From the NCBI GenBank assembly GCA_034769895.1, contig JAWRYS010000973.1, positions 1,033,001-1,097,000 on the forward strand: DNA of 64,000 bases. Reading direction: 5' to 3'. The DNA is from Magicicada septendecula (taxonomy: Eukaryota > Arthropoda > Insecta > Hemiptera > Cicadidae). Each line of letters begins with the position of its first letter. Positions within the stretch are counted from its first letter, which is position 1. A program made the position numbers and the translations under genes. Shown piece after piece: positions 19,894 through 32,808 of this stretch. The notes beneath the pieces are model-generated. The model saw only the letters and a program-made list of their open reading frames with translations, did not search any database and was not told where the DNA came from.

Positions 19894-22593
19894 TGTAAAT
19901 AAACGAAATTATTTTCAAATGAGTATAATAATTGTTTAATTAAATTTTATTTATGTATTTATTTTTTGTATAATTTAATTAAATTATTTAATTATGTTAA
20001 GAGTTTTTTATTAATTTTATTATTCAATTAATTAAACTATGAATTAGTAATTGTGTATGATTTGGTGACGAAATACTGTATTTGTTTCACCGTGTTAAAT
20101 AGATTGTCGTAGCCAAATCGATTGAATGTCGCTGTCAATTCAGTGCCTTTATTTCTTCTTCTGCTCGACTTTTTCCCTCAGAAGTCCTTGTTTATAAATG
20201 GAGAATTAATGTATTTTACTTTTAGTTCTTAACTAATCAATAAAACGACAATTTAAAACAAATAATTACGTTTATTATGATCAATGCGATTATTCGACTT
20301 GCGTCGACTATTGCTCTCGAGGTCAAGACTAGATCTCAGGTCGATTAATACGTATTCCAAAATTATTCAAATTAAATTATTATCTAACATGGATTCTTTG
20401 AACTGTCGAAATAGACATAAAAGGCAAGTGAGAGAATTCAATACCTACAATTAGAAAATAAACAAGGCTTATTCACTAACAGATAATAATTAATGATAAT
20501 ATAGTATATAATAAAATGATATTCGAACCGCGCGCCGGCTGGGTATGCTGACGTCACGCCTTCGTCATCTCGAGCTGGTTTGAAATTAAAAGATGGCTGC
20601 TCCCACGCTATGAATCTGTCTCTGAGATTTTACTTCAATAAAATGCAGTAGTTGATAAATTCCTCTTCTGTGATGTAGTTCTTGCAAGATCTTCGAATTG
20701 TGGGGTTTGGTTTTCGTCCTCCACTGGATTTCGTCCGGTAATACGTGTATTATGCCGAATGGTTTATTCAATTAGTTCGCTGTTCGTATACTAGGTTAGA
20801 TTATAATTCCGTCGTGACCATTCGTTCTGGGAGTTAGTATAGAGTTTTTCAACTCTGTTTTATTATTCCAATGACTATTTAAATTGGATTTATTAATTTA
20901 CTGTATGTTGTTCATTCTTTCATAATTCCATAAAAAATCTTGGTTTGAGCTAGTTAAAACATTTTTTAATTCAGATTTCTTTTCAATACTCTAACACGTC
21001 CGTCTTGCTTGGAGTCTAACAATCAACTAACTATACTTGTTTCTTCAAATAGAAATATTCTGTAAGATTTTGGCCTCACTTTTCCTTGTTTACAATCAGC
21101 TGTTTGCTTCCTTCACAATTTGATTTTATGGAAATAAATGACAGTTTTTTATATTTTACTGGCTATAATTTAGTTATTTAGTATTTGTATGAACTTTTAA
21201 TTACATAATTATATTCCTGCGTTGATTTTATAAAAATTAATACTGAACATGACCTAGTTTGGTTTGAATTAAACTCAAAAATTACATTCCTTGAACTTTA
21301 CTTCTAGGCCTTATCATGATTCACATAATTACCCATTGTTTACTTGGTTTACAATATGTTTCATGTTATCATTGTACTCAAATAAGATTACTAATTAAAT
21401 CATTATAATTTACCTTCACTACTGTGTCATTATACTGAACATTTACTGAGTTATTTACATTTTACTTATACTTGGTTCATTGCCTAGGTATTATCTGGTA
21501 CAATCCTTATTTAAGTCAATTTTGCCCTCTGACTCTTTTAATTACTACTATAGGTTGTTGTGATAATTATAATAAAGTATTTGTATGCTAAAGGGAATAA
21601 TTTATATCTGGTCTAGGTTTTTATTAATTTATCTCTTCTGATTTTATTACAGGGTCAAAGTTGAATTTGGCAAGATTATCAATTTTCATTTTTCCTATCA
21701 ATATTATAATTACTTCACATTATTATTATTATCTTTTCTGAGTTACTATTTATACGACATTTGAATTAATATGTTGCCTTTCTTTCCTTAACAAAATTCT
21801 GACATAAACTAACATTCTTTAAATAAAATAAACACTTATTTACTAACATTTAGTATATACTAATATCAACATGGTAGGTATTGAATACCAATATAATAAT
21901 TAAACATAATAATTACACAAATAAACAAATTACAGTCTCAGCCTATTTATAGACTTTTGCTGTCCTTTCCCAATTGGTTTGGGGCGTTTTCCCTAAATTA
22001 TACACTATTCACTTTATTCTCTCACATATTTTGTCATAAGGTTTCTAATTTTTGAAGGAATTTCACTTAATACACATTATGTATTATCCATAATTATTTT
22101 TTAATTTCCACTGTTTTGTTTATATTTATGTTTACATTAGATCAGACTACTTGTATTGTATTCTCTTACTTTTTTATATGGGTTTATAAGTTTTGTATAA
22201 TAATTATATTTTAGTTCATTGATTTATTTTGATTGACTCTTATAGAGTGTTCTGTCTTTTAAATAGGTTTGGTCCCTTTGGTATTTTTATTTTAATTAAT
22301 TTGTTCTTGGTTATATTTCCTTACTGCTACTTATCTTACTGGGTATACTGATGATGTTACTGGGGTAATAATCATCCTATATGTTTTAACACATTTTGTT
22401 CTGAATTAAATCTATTTAATTTCTTTGGATCGAGAGTTTGATAGTACTGTTAAGGCATTTTATTTATTATATTGATTACTTCTTTTATGTTACTTTTATT
22501 TAGGTTTATTCTACTCATTCCAGATTGCTTCTTCGTTTCTTTTTCTATGTGTCATTAAGTTGTAAAATAAGGCAAAATTTCCGTTTTGCTACA
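19894..22593 (-). repeat. Gypsy 3' LTR (2.7 kb)
   Basis: In element orientation this is the downstream LTR. A purine tract (CAGGAGGGCATA, minus strand, about 22594-22605) lies immediately before it and would prime second-strand synthesis. It is unusually long for a gypsy LTR. It shows small indels against the other LTR, for example around 22040-22130. Confidence 0.92.
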
Positions 22594-24038
22594 TATGCCC
22601 TCCTGTAAATGTGATTACTTCAGATCATACGTTTAGTATGGATGAATTAATTGCTTCTGACACTTGTCTTTATAATATTCTTTGTTTTGTATACTCTTAT
22701 GTACCTGCTTCTTTATAGTTGAGCTCTAAATTGACATGTATTTTTTCTGTTTCATTTTTTATTTCACTCTTATTAGATATTCATTTATAATCTGATTTAT
22801 ATTATTATTATTAATAATATATATTTTACTTTTCTTACTTGGTGCTTCATCCTTGGGATATTCACTCCCTAACATTCCCTATCACGTGAGCTGGAACAGT
22901 TCAGAGTGGCACGTTTTGGCTACATTCTCTGCTGGCCATACTTCACTTATTTGAGCTCAGAGGAATTATCATCTCTGCTCAATTATAAAAACTGGTGGAA
23001 TTATCTACATCCCGTCATTAAAATATAAATTATAAAAAGTAGTCTATTTCGACTAATAATAAACATCCTTAGAATCATCACTTCATAATTATTCAGATTA
23101 ATTAATACTTCTATCCATATGGTTCCTTTTTTTTCAAACTAAAGCTCATTTTATATTATGTATCACTAAGTGTATTGCATAATATTCATTTCATCCTCTT
23201 TTTTGAAATTCTTTAATTTTGGTTAGTTGTTTGTATAACCTGGTTCTTGTATACATTGGGAGTAGCATATTTTTTATTATTATATTTTTTTTTTCATTTG
23301 TTGTTTAATCATTTATTCTAGTGCTCATGGCATAATGTCTGGCCTTAATACCTTATCCTTATTTGATTTGGTCGTTTGGTTCATCTCTTCGTTATTCTAT
23401 ATAATTAATTTCATTGTGAGTTTCATCAAATTATAATATTTAAAACATATAAACAATCTGGTCTTTTATTCCCTTTTCACTTAAAAGTTCCGTAACATCT
23501 CTGTTTCAAGAAATATTTCATTTACATTGTTGTTGTGAGTTGTCGCTATTTAGCCTTCAGAATGTTGATATTTATTTTTTATACTTCCCTTCAGAACTGG
23601 TTCATTTAAATCACTGGTGTACCTTCTTCTTATAATGCTGATAATCTTCATGGATATATTTTTTGTTTCTTTGTAAAATTATTTCATTCAGTTTATTGAC
23701 ATCAGTTGTTCTTATTATTTTAGGCCTTTGAGATTTTATTTTTATTCCTTCTTTGTGAAACATACTGTAAGATAGCCTTACTTATTTTTAAAATTTAGGG
23801 GTTTATTTTCCTTTCCTTTATTATTTGATTCAAAATCACTTCTTTCTAAACTATAGTGTAAGATGGTCTTACTTATTTAGAGAATTTTGTTGTTCATTTT
23901 CCTTTCATTTATTATTTGATTCGAAATAAGTTCTTTCTGAACTATAGTGTAAGTTGTTCTTACTTATTTTTAGAATTTAGGGGTTTAATCATTGTTTTTT
24001 ATTTTATCTCATACATTCTTCTTAATCTTGGTGTAAGT
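22594..24038 (-). other. Non-coding 3' region of the gypsy element
   Basis: About 1.4 kb of AT-rich sequence between integrase and the 3' LTR. No open frame with a recognisable product; an envelope-like gene would lie here but is absent. Tandem repeats occupy its last 300 bp. Confidence 0.6.
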
Positions 24039-24060
24039 TTATCTTACTGATATTTTTGAA
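23761..24060 (-). repeat. ~90 bp tandem repeats with small hairpins
   Basis: Three to four diverged units, each containing a hairpin of the form GTAAG-loop-CTTAC (around 23768, 23860, 23950 and 24031) followed by ATTTTCCTTTC and TTATTATTTGATTC-like blocks. The loops vary while both arms are kept. They end inside the last codons of integrase. Confidence 0.7.
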
Positions 24061-25270
24061 TTTTGTGGTATATTTTCATCAAAATATTTTTTTATTGATA
24101 GCTGATTATACGTGCCTTTTATCTTATGTGAATTAACATTCTTCAACTCGTAAGTGTTATTGTTATTATCTTTAGTAATCACATATGTTCCGGTATACAG
24201 CAGTAATAATTTCTTAGTAATACCTTCCATAGTATTGGGTAATTCCCGGTTCTTAAGTAATACTTTTTCTCCGATTTTGCATTTGAACACTCTTTTAATT
24301 GCTTTTTTATAATTTGTAATTTCGCCTTTCCTGGTCCTCGGTCAATTTATTATAAAACTTTATCTGGTCAAATTTATATTCTGTATTGGGAGGGAATTCA
24401 ATAATCTCTTGTACCTCTCGGGGAGGTGGTTTCTCATAGATTGCAGTATACGGTGTAATCCCTATAGCTGGGTGATGGGCTAAATTGAGGAATTCCTCCG
24501 TGGCTGACAGATACTCTTGCCATTTTTTCAGTTGATGGTGGCAATACGTTCTGAGTATTCTTCCTACCTCTCTTAACACTCTCTCAGCCGGATTACTACT
24601 GGGGTGGTAAACAGATGTTTTATAGGTTTTGATACCTAGTGCCAATAAAGTATCTCTCCATCTTCTCCCTTTAAATTGACATCATCTCCCATCATCGGTA
24701 ATGATTGACATAGGTTTTCCTATCTCCGGAAGGTATTGATTGGTAGTCACTCCCAAGACCTTCAAAGTGGTTGCTCGGTTCACCGGGTATAATTTTATAA
24801 ACTTAGTAAAATGGTCCATCATTATTATAATGTATTTATATCGATGGCGTCCGCCACTACGGCGAAATGGCCCACAAATATCCAGGAAAACCTTTTCCAG
24901 CTTCTTCTGTGATTCAGTAGGTATCATTACACCCTCTTTCTTTTCATTGTTTGTTTTTACTAACTGACAAATAAGGCAAGCCTTAATATACCTTCTTACC
25001 TTACGATTAATATTTTTTATGTGGCAATTTTCCTCTAACGCCTTTACCACTTTCATGGCCCCCATATGGCCGTATCGGATATGGTATTCCAGGATGATTT
25101 CCTTCTCAATATTAGTAGGGATTATTATTTTCCAGATTTCTTCATCAAGATATGTTTTAATAAATAACGCGCCATTGTGTATACAATAAAATTTTGTTAC
25201 TGTGTCGTTTTGATCTGCTAGACGATCTTTAATATTGCTTAGATTTAGGTCGGACTACTGGTGTATGGTG
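24039..25270 (-). pseudogene. Gypsy integrase
   Basis: Minus frames read RYGHMGAMKVVKALEENCHI and ACLICQLVK (the H-H-C-C zinc domain), LDICGPF (first catalytic Asp), SIITDDGR (second Asp; TDHG is usual), and HPSSNPAERVLREVGRILR (catalytic Glu). The C-terminal part, about 24039-24290, has KVLLKNRELPNT. A TGA near 24680 and a frameshift at about 24650 break the frame, and another shift near 24300 separates the C-terminus. An in-frame TAG lies upstream at about 25256, at the same place as a TAA in the second gypsy element. Confidence 0.88.
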
Positions 25271-26460
25271 ATGTTCCGTATCACTTCCTCCAAATCGGAC
25301 CTGTCCTTGATGATATTGTAAATTTTGCGTATGCTCTCCTTCTCCCCCTAAAATGTCTGCTTTTCCAAATCCACTCGTGACAGTACGTCAGCTACTACAT
25401 TCTTACTCCCTGGAATATACTCCCACGGTAGCTTATATTCTTGGAGGGCAAGTATCCACCTGGTCAGTCTACCGTGGCTTAACTTCTTAAGAATGATATT
25501 GATTTATGATCTGTACGGACTGTCACTGGATACCCCAATATATAAGTACGAAATTTTCCGCAGGAAAACACCACACTGAGCAATTCCTTTTCCGTTACGT
25601 TATAGTTTTTCTCACATTGATTCAGTGTCCTGCTAGAAAAACTAATAACGAGATGATTGCCATTTTCGTCCTCTTGGTACAAGGTCGTACCCAGGCTGAT
25701 ATTACTGGCATCGCAGTTTAGAAGGAAAGGCTGGTTAAAATATGGATGATGCAGTATCACTACTTCTAAAAATTTATCTTTAATTATCTGGAAAGTCTCG
25801 TCTTGTTGTTGACACCATCTCCATTTATTTTTGGCGGATAGTTGATATTGGAACTTGGCCGTTAACTCTGAATAATTGTTTCGAAACTTTCGATAGTAAT
25901 TACAAATGCCTAAAAATGATTGTAATTGCTTCCTATTTTTAGGTTTAGGGAATTTCTGTATGGCGTCTATTTTGTCTGAGGATGGTGAGATTCCTTGGTT
26001 ATTCAGATTGAATCCCAAAAACTGAACTTCCTTGGCGATAAGCTTGGATTTTTCTAATTTTAACGTGATATTATTCGCAGCTAATTTCTTTAATACATTC
26101 TCCACTCGGTAGCAGTGATCCTCCCAGTTGGCTGAGGTGATTAACAGATCATCACCGTATACCGTTGTAAACTGGAGCGCTTCTTGACCGAGTATTTGGT
26201 CCAGACAGGCTACGAAGATGGCTACTGAATTTACCAAACCGAAGGGCAATCTCTTAAATTGGTAATTGCGTCCTTCGAAGATAAACGCCATGTATTGACG
26301 ACTTTGTGGGTGCAATTCCACCTGCCAATACCCACACACGGTGTCCCATGTAGTAATAAATTTAGTGCCGTGGAATCTCTTTAGTATTTCTTCGATTTCT
26401 CCGGGCGAGGTGCGATCATTGACAATCATTTTATTAATTTCTCGTGCGTCCAGACATTAC
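25270..26460 (-). pseudogene. Gypsy reverse transcriptase and RNase H
   Basis: The main open part (25479-26429) encodes FITTWDTVCGYWQVELHP, FKRLPFGLVNSVAIF and TVYGDDLLITSANWEDH, with YGDD as the catalytic box. RNase H follows: LLNCDAS, TEKELLSVVF and VRTDHKSISF, with the D, E and D residues visible. A frameshift at about 26430-26445 separates it from the upstream pol part, another at about 25480 shifts the end of RNase H, and a TAG follows after EKQTF at about 25352. Confidence 0.92.
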
Positions 26461-27448
26461 CGTTTTTCTTCTGAATAGCCACAATCGGACTGGTGAATGG
26501 TGACTGACTGCTTTCTATTATATGCCTACTTATCATATTATTGATTTCGTTTCTTACCGCTTCTTTCAGTGACTGGGCTATCGGGTAGGATTTACGGTTG
26601 AACTCCACTGGTTCCCTGAATCGGATTGTACACTGATATTTCTTGATCTTTCCTGGCTCATCGGAAAATACAGCACGATATTTTTCATATATTACTATCA
26701 AATGATTTATCTGGTTCTCCGTTAATTTTTCCGTCGTGTTCTCGCACTGGAAATACCGTATCTCCTGTATTTTCTGCGCCCATAATTTATCTTACGTCTC
26801 CCGGCGTATTGGTTTATGGTCTAATGAATTATCCGCTAAATAGTTTATTTCAATCGTTCGGTCGTGAATTTGTTGGGAGTTTACCATCTCGCTACTTATT
26901 AAACCGGCTATCCATGTTGTACCTTCTGAAAATAGTGACACTTTCTCTCTGCACAGGTCAATAACGGCAGAGTTTCTTCTTAACAAATCACATCCTATTA
27001 AGATATTAAATGGTAATCCGGCTGCAATGAGAAACACCATGTCCAAATATACACCCTTACTGGTAATCCTTAAAGATACTTGTTTTCATGTTGTTTTATT
27101 TTGCCGACCAGTGGCTCCTATTAGTACTATATTATTAATTGGTAATACTGGTAATGTTCGGTGACATTCTCGTTGTATTCGGTCTAATTCATTATTACTG
27201 ATTATCGAGACATTCGCACCTGTGTCTATCATGATTTGAGCTGAAATACCTTCTACTTCTGCCATTATGTAAATTATCTCAATGTTCTGATTGTTAACCT
27301 TGGTATCATTTTCTTCTAATAAATCGGTTCTAATGTCCTTGAGGTAATTGTTATAAATAATCGTGATTTTCTGATTTTCATTTTGGTTGTTCGACTCTCG
27401 TCCATACCCAGTAGATAGGAGCAGTGAAGGGTTGTGATAGTTTATCAC
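26426..27448 (-). pseudogene. Gypsy aspartic protease and start of reverse transcriptase
   Basis: One minus frame with in-frame stops (TGA at about 27083, TAA at about 26792). It carries QIMIDTGANVSIIS with the catalytic DTG, then FNILIGCDLLRR, the ILG-D-L region that closes retroviral-type proteases, then the start of the polymerase: YRAVFSDEPGKIKKYQC and FTSPIVAIQKKNG. Only substitutions to stops separate the parts, so decay is mild. Confidence 0.88.
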
Positions 27449-27695
27449 TGCCTCCTGTAGTTTAAACGTTGAGTGCTATCACTGATGGGGCCGACTGCAA
27501 CATCGCCTGAAATCCTTGGACTTGTTCCTGCCGTTCAATGCGATCCTCGAAGTGTACTTCATTCCTCGGCTGTCTATTCTGATCCTCCAGGCTAGAACTT
27601 CGCCTGTGTACATAGTTCCCATGATCATTCACTTCATGGTTTATCGGTTGTGTCCTATAATCATGGAAACTGTTCCTCCTTTGGTATTTGTACCT

Positions 27696-29460
27696 TCACT
27701 GACCACTTCCTTTGGCTCTTATATAATTCACTCTAGGTCGATCTGTCCTGTTATTATTACTACCACCTTGTTGATAATTTCTATTGTTATTGGGGTAATG
27801 ATTATTATTAATTTGGTTTAGGTTTCTCTGACTATTTCCATTATTTTGACTGTTATTATAATAATTAATTCTATTTGGTTGGTTGTTATTATTACTACCA
27901 TTATTATTATTATTATTGCTGTTATTATTATTATAGTAACTATTATTCCGGTTCGTGGGGTTATAATTATTATTATTCCCGTTATAATGATTATTATTTG
28001 AGTAATTATTATAATTCCTTAACTCAGGTCTATCGGTTCTCCTTCTACTCTGTCTGTAATAATCTTCGTGCTCGTACATCTTGCTGACCAGGCACTCCTC
28101 GGGTATCTTAGGCTCTAAGTGTTTGGCTACGCACACCTTTCCCAGGAAATATGCGGTCAAAGTATTACCTCGATATGGGTTTTATTTCCCATGACCTATG
28201 TTGTCTCTTGCTATGTTTTGTGTGGATTCTGACCAATACTTAGCTTTAAATATCCTCTTAAACTGTTGGTAGTCCGTGATGTCATCCCTGATAGCCATCC
28301 ACCAGTTATTTCTTTAAACGACTCATCGAGTACTTCCTTGTTTGTACTCCAACGGTTACCCCGATGTTTGGCGAAATATTCTTCGATCCTAGCAATGAAC
28401 TCCATGGGTTTTCTCTGGTATAATCGGAAATTAACCCATTCATGATTTTCAGTAGTTGGAAAACTAGTAATGCTAGTCGATCGATTCAGACAAGTTTATA
28501 TACCTGCTTGGTTTTGGCGTACCTGACCATTTATACTGGTAACAGCAGCTTCAATTCCGTCACACTTTTCTGAGAAGCCGGTTCTGCACCTTCTCCCATT
28601 CTTCACGTGCTTCTTTTTGTTTCTCTTCTATATTTGTAACCTTGGTGTTGACTTCTGCTTTAAAACTCTGTACTTCTCGCTCAGTCTGACTCCATCTTTC
28701 GTCAGCTTCCGTAATTTTTTGTTCTACCACGGTCATTTCCTCTTCTACTTTTTTTTAGTTATTTCATTATTCTCTACCACCTTCTGGGTCAACTCTTCCT
28801 TTAATGATTCCATCTTTCCGTCTAACCTGTCCATATTTTCCTGGTTTACCTCCCTCAATTCTTCTCTTAATAGTTGGTTATTCTCATACATTTTCTCCTC
28901 CATCTTCTTGCTATTTTCTTCCATTTTCTGGATATTCTCCCTTAACTCTTCCCTCAACTGTTGGATGTCACTTTCCATCTTCTTACTATTTTCCTCCATC
29001 TATTCTTCCACCTTCTTACTATTTTCCTCCATCTTCTTATTGGTTTCATCAATTTTCTTATTGGTATTTCCAATGTCCTTCCTTAATTCTTCTTTTGTGG
29101 GTTATAGATTTTTATTTATTGATTCTATGCTCTCTGATTCTCTTCCATCTTCTTACTGGTTTCTCCAATTTGGTTACTCAATTCTTCCTTTGTCGATTTA
29201 AATTCTTCCTTTGTTGATTTGATTTCTTCCTTTGTCGATCACATCCATCATCATACTTCCATCATCTTATTCCATTTCATATTTTCTGTCGTTTTGGATT
29301 TCTCTAACTGTTTCTCCTAGAGTGCGGGCTTAGTTAGTTCCGCCGGAGGTAATATCATCTCCCTATCTTCCACTGGATTCGCCACCATGTCTATCTCCTC
29401 CTCTGGTTCTGCCGCCCTTTTCTTTGACGTCGCCCTCCTGTGTATTTTAATTACTTTCCT
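27696..29460 (-). pseudogene. Gypsy gag
   Basis: Gag begins near 29455 with a basic and acidic leader (RRATSKKRAAEPEEEIDMV) and has an early TAG near 29320. The region 28745-29000 encodes a heptad-rich coiled coil made of repeated MEEN-KKME-type units. A capsid-like part follows (PMEFIARIEEYFAKHRGN at about 28400). The C-terminus (27696-28160) is an Asn- and Tyr-rich stretch with scattered Arg and Gly and without CCHC zinc knuckles, which gypsy gag often carries. Several frame breaks lie between the blocks. Confidence 0.75.
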
Positions 29461-29541
29461 GACCTGTTAACAGCTGACAGCTAAAATAGGAAATTGGGCA
29501 AATTATCTTTACTTTGTTGGCCTATCAATCCTTAATTTTGC

Positions 29542-29559
29542 CCCTAAAGTTGAGCGCCA
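29542..29559 (-). other. Primer binding site of the gypsy element
   Basis: Three bases after the 5' LTR (minus direction) the sequence reads TGGCGCTCAACTTTAGGGG. TGG at its start pairs with the CCA end of a tRNA. The second gypsy element has nearly the same site (TGGCGCTCAACTT, 55324-55336), so both probably use the same tRNA. I cannot identify which. Confidence 0.65.
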
Positions 29560-29562
29560 ATT

Positions 29563-32262
29563 TGTAAATAAACGAAATTATTTGAAATGAGTGTTTTAAT
29601 TGTTTAATAAAATTTTATTTATTTATTTATATTTTTTGTATAATTTAATTTAATTATTTAATTATGTTAAGGTTTTTTTATTACTTTTATTATTTATTAT
29701 TCAATTAATTAAACTATGAATTAGTAATTGTGTATGATTTGGTGACGAAATATTTGCTTCACCGTGTTAAATAGATTGTCGTAGCTAAATCGATTGAATG
29801 TCGCGGTCAATTCAGTGCCTTTATTTCTCCTTCTGCTCGTCTTTTTCCCTCAGAAGTCCTCGTTTATAAATAGAGAATTAATATAAGTCACTTTTAGTTT
29901 TTAACTAATCAATAAAACGACAATTTAAACAAATAATTACGTTTATTATGATCAATGCGATTATTCGACTTGCGTCGACTATTGCTCTCGAGGTCGAGAC
30001 TAGATCTCAGGTCCATTAATAAGTATTCCAAAATTATTCAAATTAAATTATTATCTAATATGGATTCTTTGAACTGTCGAAATAGTCATGAAAGGCAAGT
30101 GAGAGAATTCAATACTTACAATTAGAAAATAAAAAAAACTTATTCACTAACAGATAATAATTAATAATAATATAGGATATAATAAAATGATATTCGAACC
30201 GCGCGCCGGCTGGGAATGCTGACGTCACGCCTTCGTCATCTCGAGATGGTTTGAAATTAAAAGATGGCTGCTCCCATGTGTTGTCCCACGCTAAGAATCT
30301 GTCTCTGAGATTTTACTTCAATAAAGTGCAGTAGTTGATAAATTCCTCTTCTGTGATGTAGTTCTTGCAAGATCTTCGAATTGTGGGGTTTGGTTTTCGT
30401 CCTCCACTGGATTTCGTCCGGTAATACGTGTATTATGCCGAATGGTTTATTCAATTAGTTCGCTGTTCGTATACCAGATTAGATTATAATTCCGTCATGA
30501 CCATTCTTTCTGGGAGATAGTTTAGTGTTTTTCAACTCTGTTTTATTATTCCAATGACTATTTAAATTGGATTTATTAATTTACTGTATGTTCTTCATTC
30601 TTTCATAATTCCATAAAACATCTTGGTTTGAGCTAGTTAAAACATTTTTTAATTCAGATTTCTTTTCAATACTCTAACACGTTCGTCTTGCTTGGAGTCT
30701 AACAATCAACTAACTATACTTGTTTCTTCATATAGAAATATTCTGTAAGATTTTGGCCTCACTTTTCCTTGTTTACAATCAGCTGTTTGCTTCCTTCACA
30801 ATTTGATTTTATGGAAATAAATGACGGTTTTTTATATTTTACTTGCTATAATTTAGTTATTTAGTATTTGTATGAACTTTTAATTACATAATTATATTCC
30901 TGCTTTGATTTTATACAAATTAATACTGAACATGACCTAGTTTGGTTTGAATTAAACTCAAAAATTACATTCCTTGAACTTTACTTCTAGGCCTTATCAT
31001 GATTCACATAATTACCCATTGTTTACATGGTTTACAATATGTTTCATGTTATCATTGTACTCAAATAAGATTACTAATTAAATCATTATAATTTGCCTTC
31101 ACTACTTTGTCATTATACTGAACATTTACTGAGTTATTTACATTTTACCTATACTTGGTTCATTGCCTAGGTATTATCTGGTACAATCCTTATTTAAGTT
31201 AATTTTACCCTCTGACTCTTTTAATTACTACTATAGGTTGTTGTGATAAATATAATAAAGTATTTGTTTGCTAAAGGGAATAATTTACATCAATTTGGTC
31301 TAGGTTTTCATTAATTTATCTCTTCTGATTTGATTACAGGGTCAAAGTTGAATTTGGCATGATTATCAATTTTCATTTTTCCTATCAATATTATAATTAC
31401 TTCACATTATTATTATTATCATTTTTGAGTTACTATTTATACGACATTTGAATTAATATGTTGCCTTTCCTTCCTTAACAAAATTCTGCCATAAACTAAC
31501 ATCCTTTAAATACAATAAATACTTATTTTCCAACATTTAATATATACTAATATCAACATGGGAGGTATTGAATACCAATGTAATAATTAAACATAATAAT
31601 TACGCAAATAAACAAATTACAGTCTCAGCCAATTTATAGACTTTTGCTGTCCTTTCACAATTGGTTTGGGGCGTTTTCCCTTAAGTATACACTATTTACT
31701 TTATTCTCTCACGTAGTTTGTCATAAGGTTTCTAATTTTTGGAGAATAATGAATTTCCTTATTCCTATTTTAATTTCCACTGTTTTATTTATAATTATGT
31801 TTGCATTAGATCAGACTACTTGTATTGTATTCTCTTACTTTTTTATATGGCTTTATAATTTTTGTATAATAATCATTTTTTAGTTCATTGATTTATTTTG
31901 ATTGACTCTTATAGAGTGTTCTGTCTTTGAAATAGGTTTGGTCCCTTTGATATTTTTATTTTAGTTAATTTCTTCCTGGTTGTATTTCCTTACTGCTCCT
32001 TATCTTACTGGGTATACTGATGATGTTACTCGGATAATAATCATCATATATTGTTTAACACATTTTGTTCTGAATTGAATCTATTTAATTTCTTTGGATC
32101 GAGAGTTTGATAGTACTGTTATGGCATTTTGTTTAATATAATGATTACTTCTTTTATGTTACTTTTATTTAGGTTTATTCTACTCATTCCAGATTGCTTC
32201 TTCGTTTCTTTTTCTATGTGTTATTAAATTGTAAAATAAGTCAAAATTTCCGTTTTGCTACA
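29563..32262 (-). repeat. Gypsy 5' LTR (2.7 kb)
   Basis: Upstream LTR in element orientation. It starts TGTAAATAAACG and ends TTTTGCTACA (plus strand), directly followed by the GTAT target duplication inside a GTATGTATGTGTGTATATA microsatellite. Most of it matches the other LTR at well over 90 percent by eye. Confidence 0.92.
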
Positions 32263-32269
32263 GTATGTA

Positions 32270-32290
32270 TGTGTGTATATATATATATAT

Positions 32291-32325
<35 letters not shown>
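32270..32325. repeat. (TA)n microsatellite
   Basis: TG/TA dinucleotides interrupted once by TATGGCATAT. It lies between the gypsy insertion and a LINE fragment that starts at its right end. Confidence 0.9.
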
Positions 32326-32330
<5 letters not shown>

Positions 32331-32808
32331 TTATAGACCTCAAAAACGCTTTTGACAATGTCCCACTAGTCAAATTACTTGAAACATTAGAAAATAGTGG
32401 AATTAACCCCGATACGTACGAAGTGTACATTACATCTACAAAAACGTTCAAGCCAGAGTGAAAATAAGACGAGAAGTGTCGGAGCCGTTTAATATTAGTA
32501 AGGGACTGAAACAAGGATGTTGTTCGTCTCCCAACTTTATTTAAAGTATATATGCAAGGAGCACTTTAAAAACAAGTGCAGCAGAATGGGAATAGAATTA
32601 GAAGAGAAGTATTTGTACATTTTTTAATCGCAGATGATCAAGTGGTGATAGCCAATGATGAAGAAGATATCACTTATATGATGAGAAAACAAGTAAAAGA
32701 ATACGATAAATGGGGATTAAACATAAACTTCAAAAAACAGTGTACTTAGCCACAGGAAGTCGAACATCAGATCTTCAATTATCAGATAATACTTCCTTCA
32801 ACAACAAA
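32324..32808 (+). mobile_element. LINE reverse-transcriptase core fragment
   Basis: The plus frames read MAFIDLKNAFDNVPLVKLLE (motif A with its Asp), then after frameshifts SKGLKQGCC, LFKVYMQGAL, and LIADDQVVIANDEEDITYM (FADDQ box with the first residue changed) and YDKWGLNINF. This is the palm domain of an insect LINE whose 3' blocks also occur at 2160-2777. Both ends are truncated. Confidence 0.8.

Larger units (their letters stand above)
19894..32262 (-). mobile_element. Ty3/gypsy LTR retrotransposon (full length, decayed)
   Basis: Two 2.7 kb LTRs (19894-22593 and 29563-32262) both begin TGTAAATAAACG and end CGTTTTGCTACA on the plus strand. They flank 7 kb with gag, protease, reverse transcriptase, RNase H and integrase on the minus strand, in the order of Ty3/gypsy. 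A 4 bp target duplication, GTAT, lies at 19890-19893 and 32263-32266, so this is one original insertion event. The coding region has several stops and frameshifts, so it cannot move by itself. No envelope-like gene was seen. Confidence 0.93.

Noticed and set aside
27875..28087. Tyr-rich plus-strand frame
   Set aside because: Antisense shadow of the Asn-rich gag tail.
28617..29217. 194-codon Ser/Phe-rich plus frame that looks like a membrane protein
   Set aside because: Antisense of the gag coiled-coil repeats; hydrophobicity arises from the complement of Glu/Lys codons.
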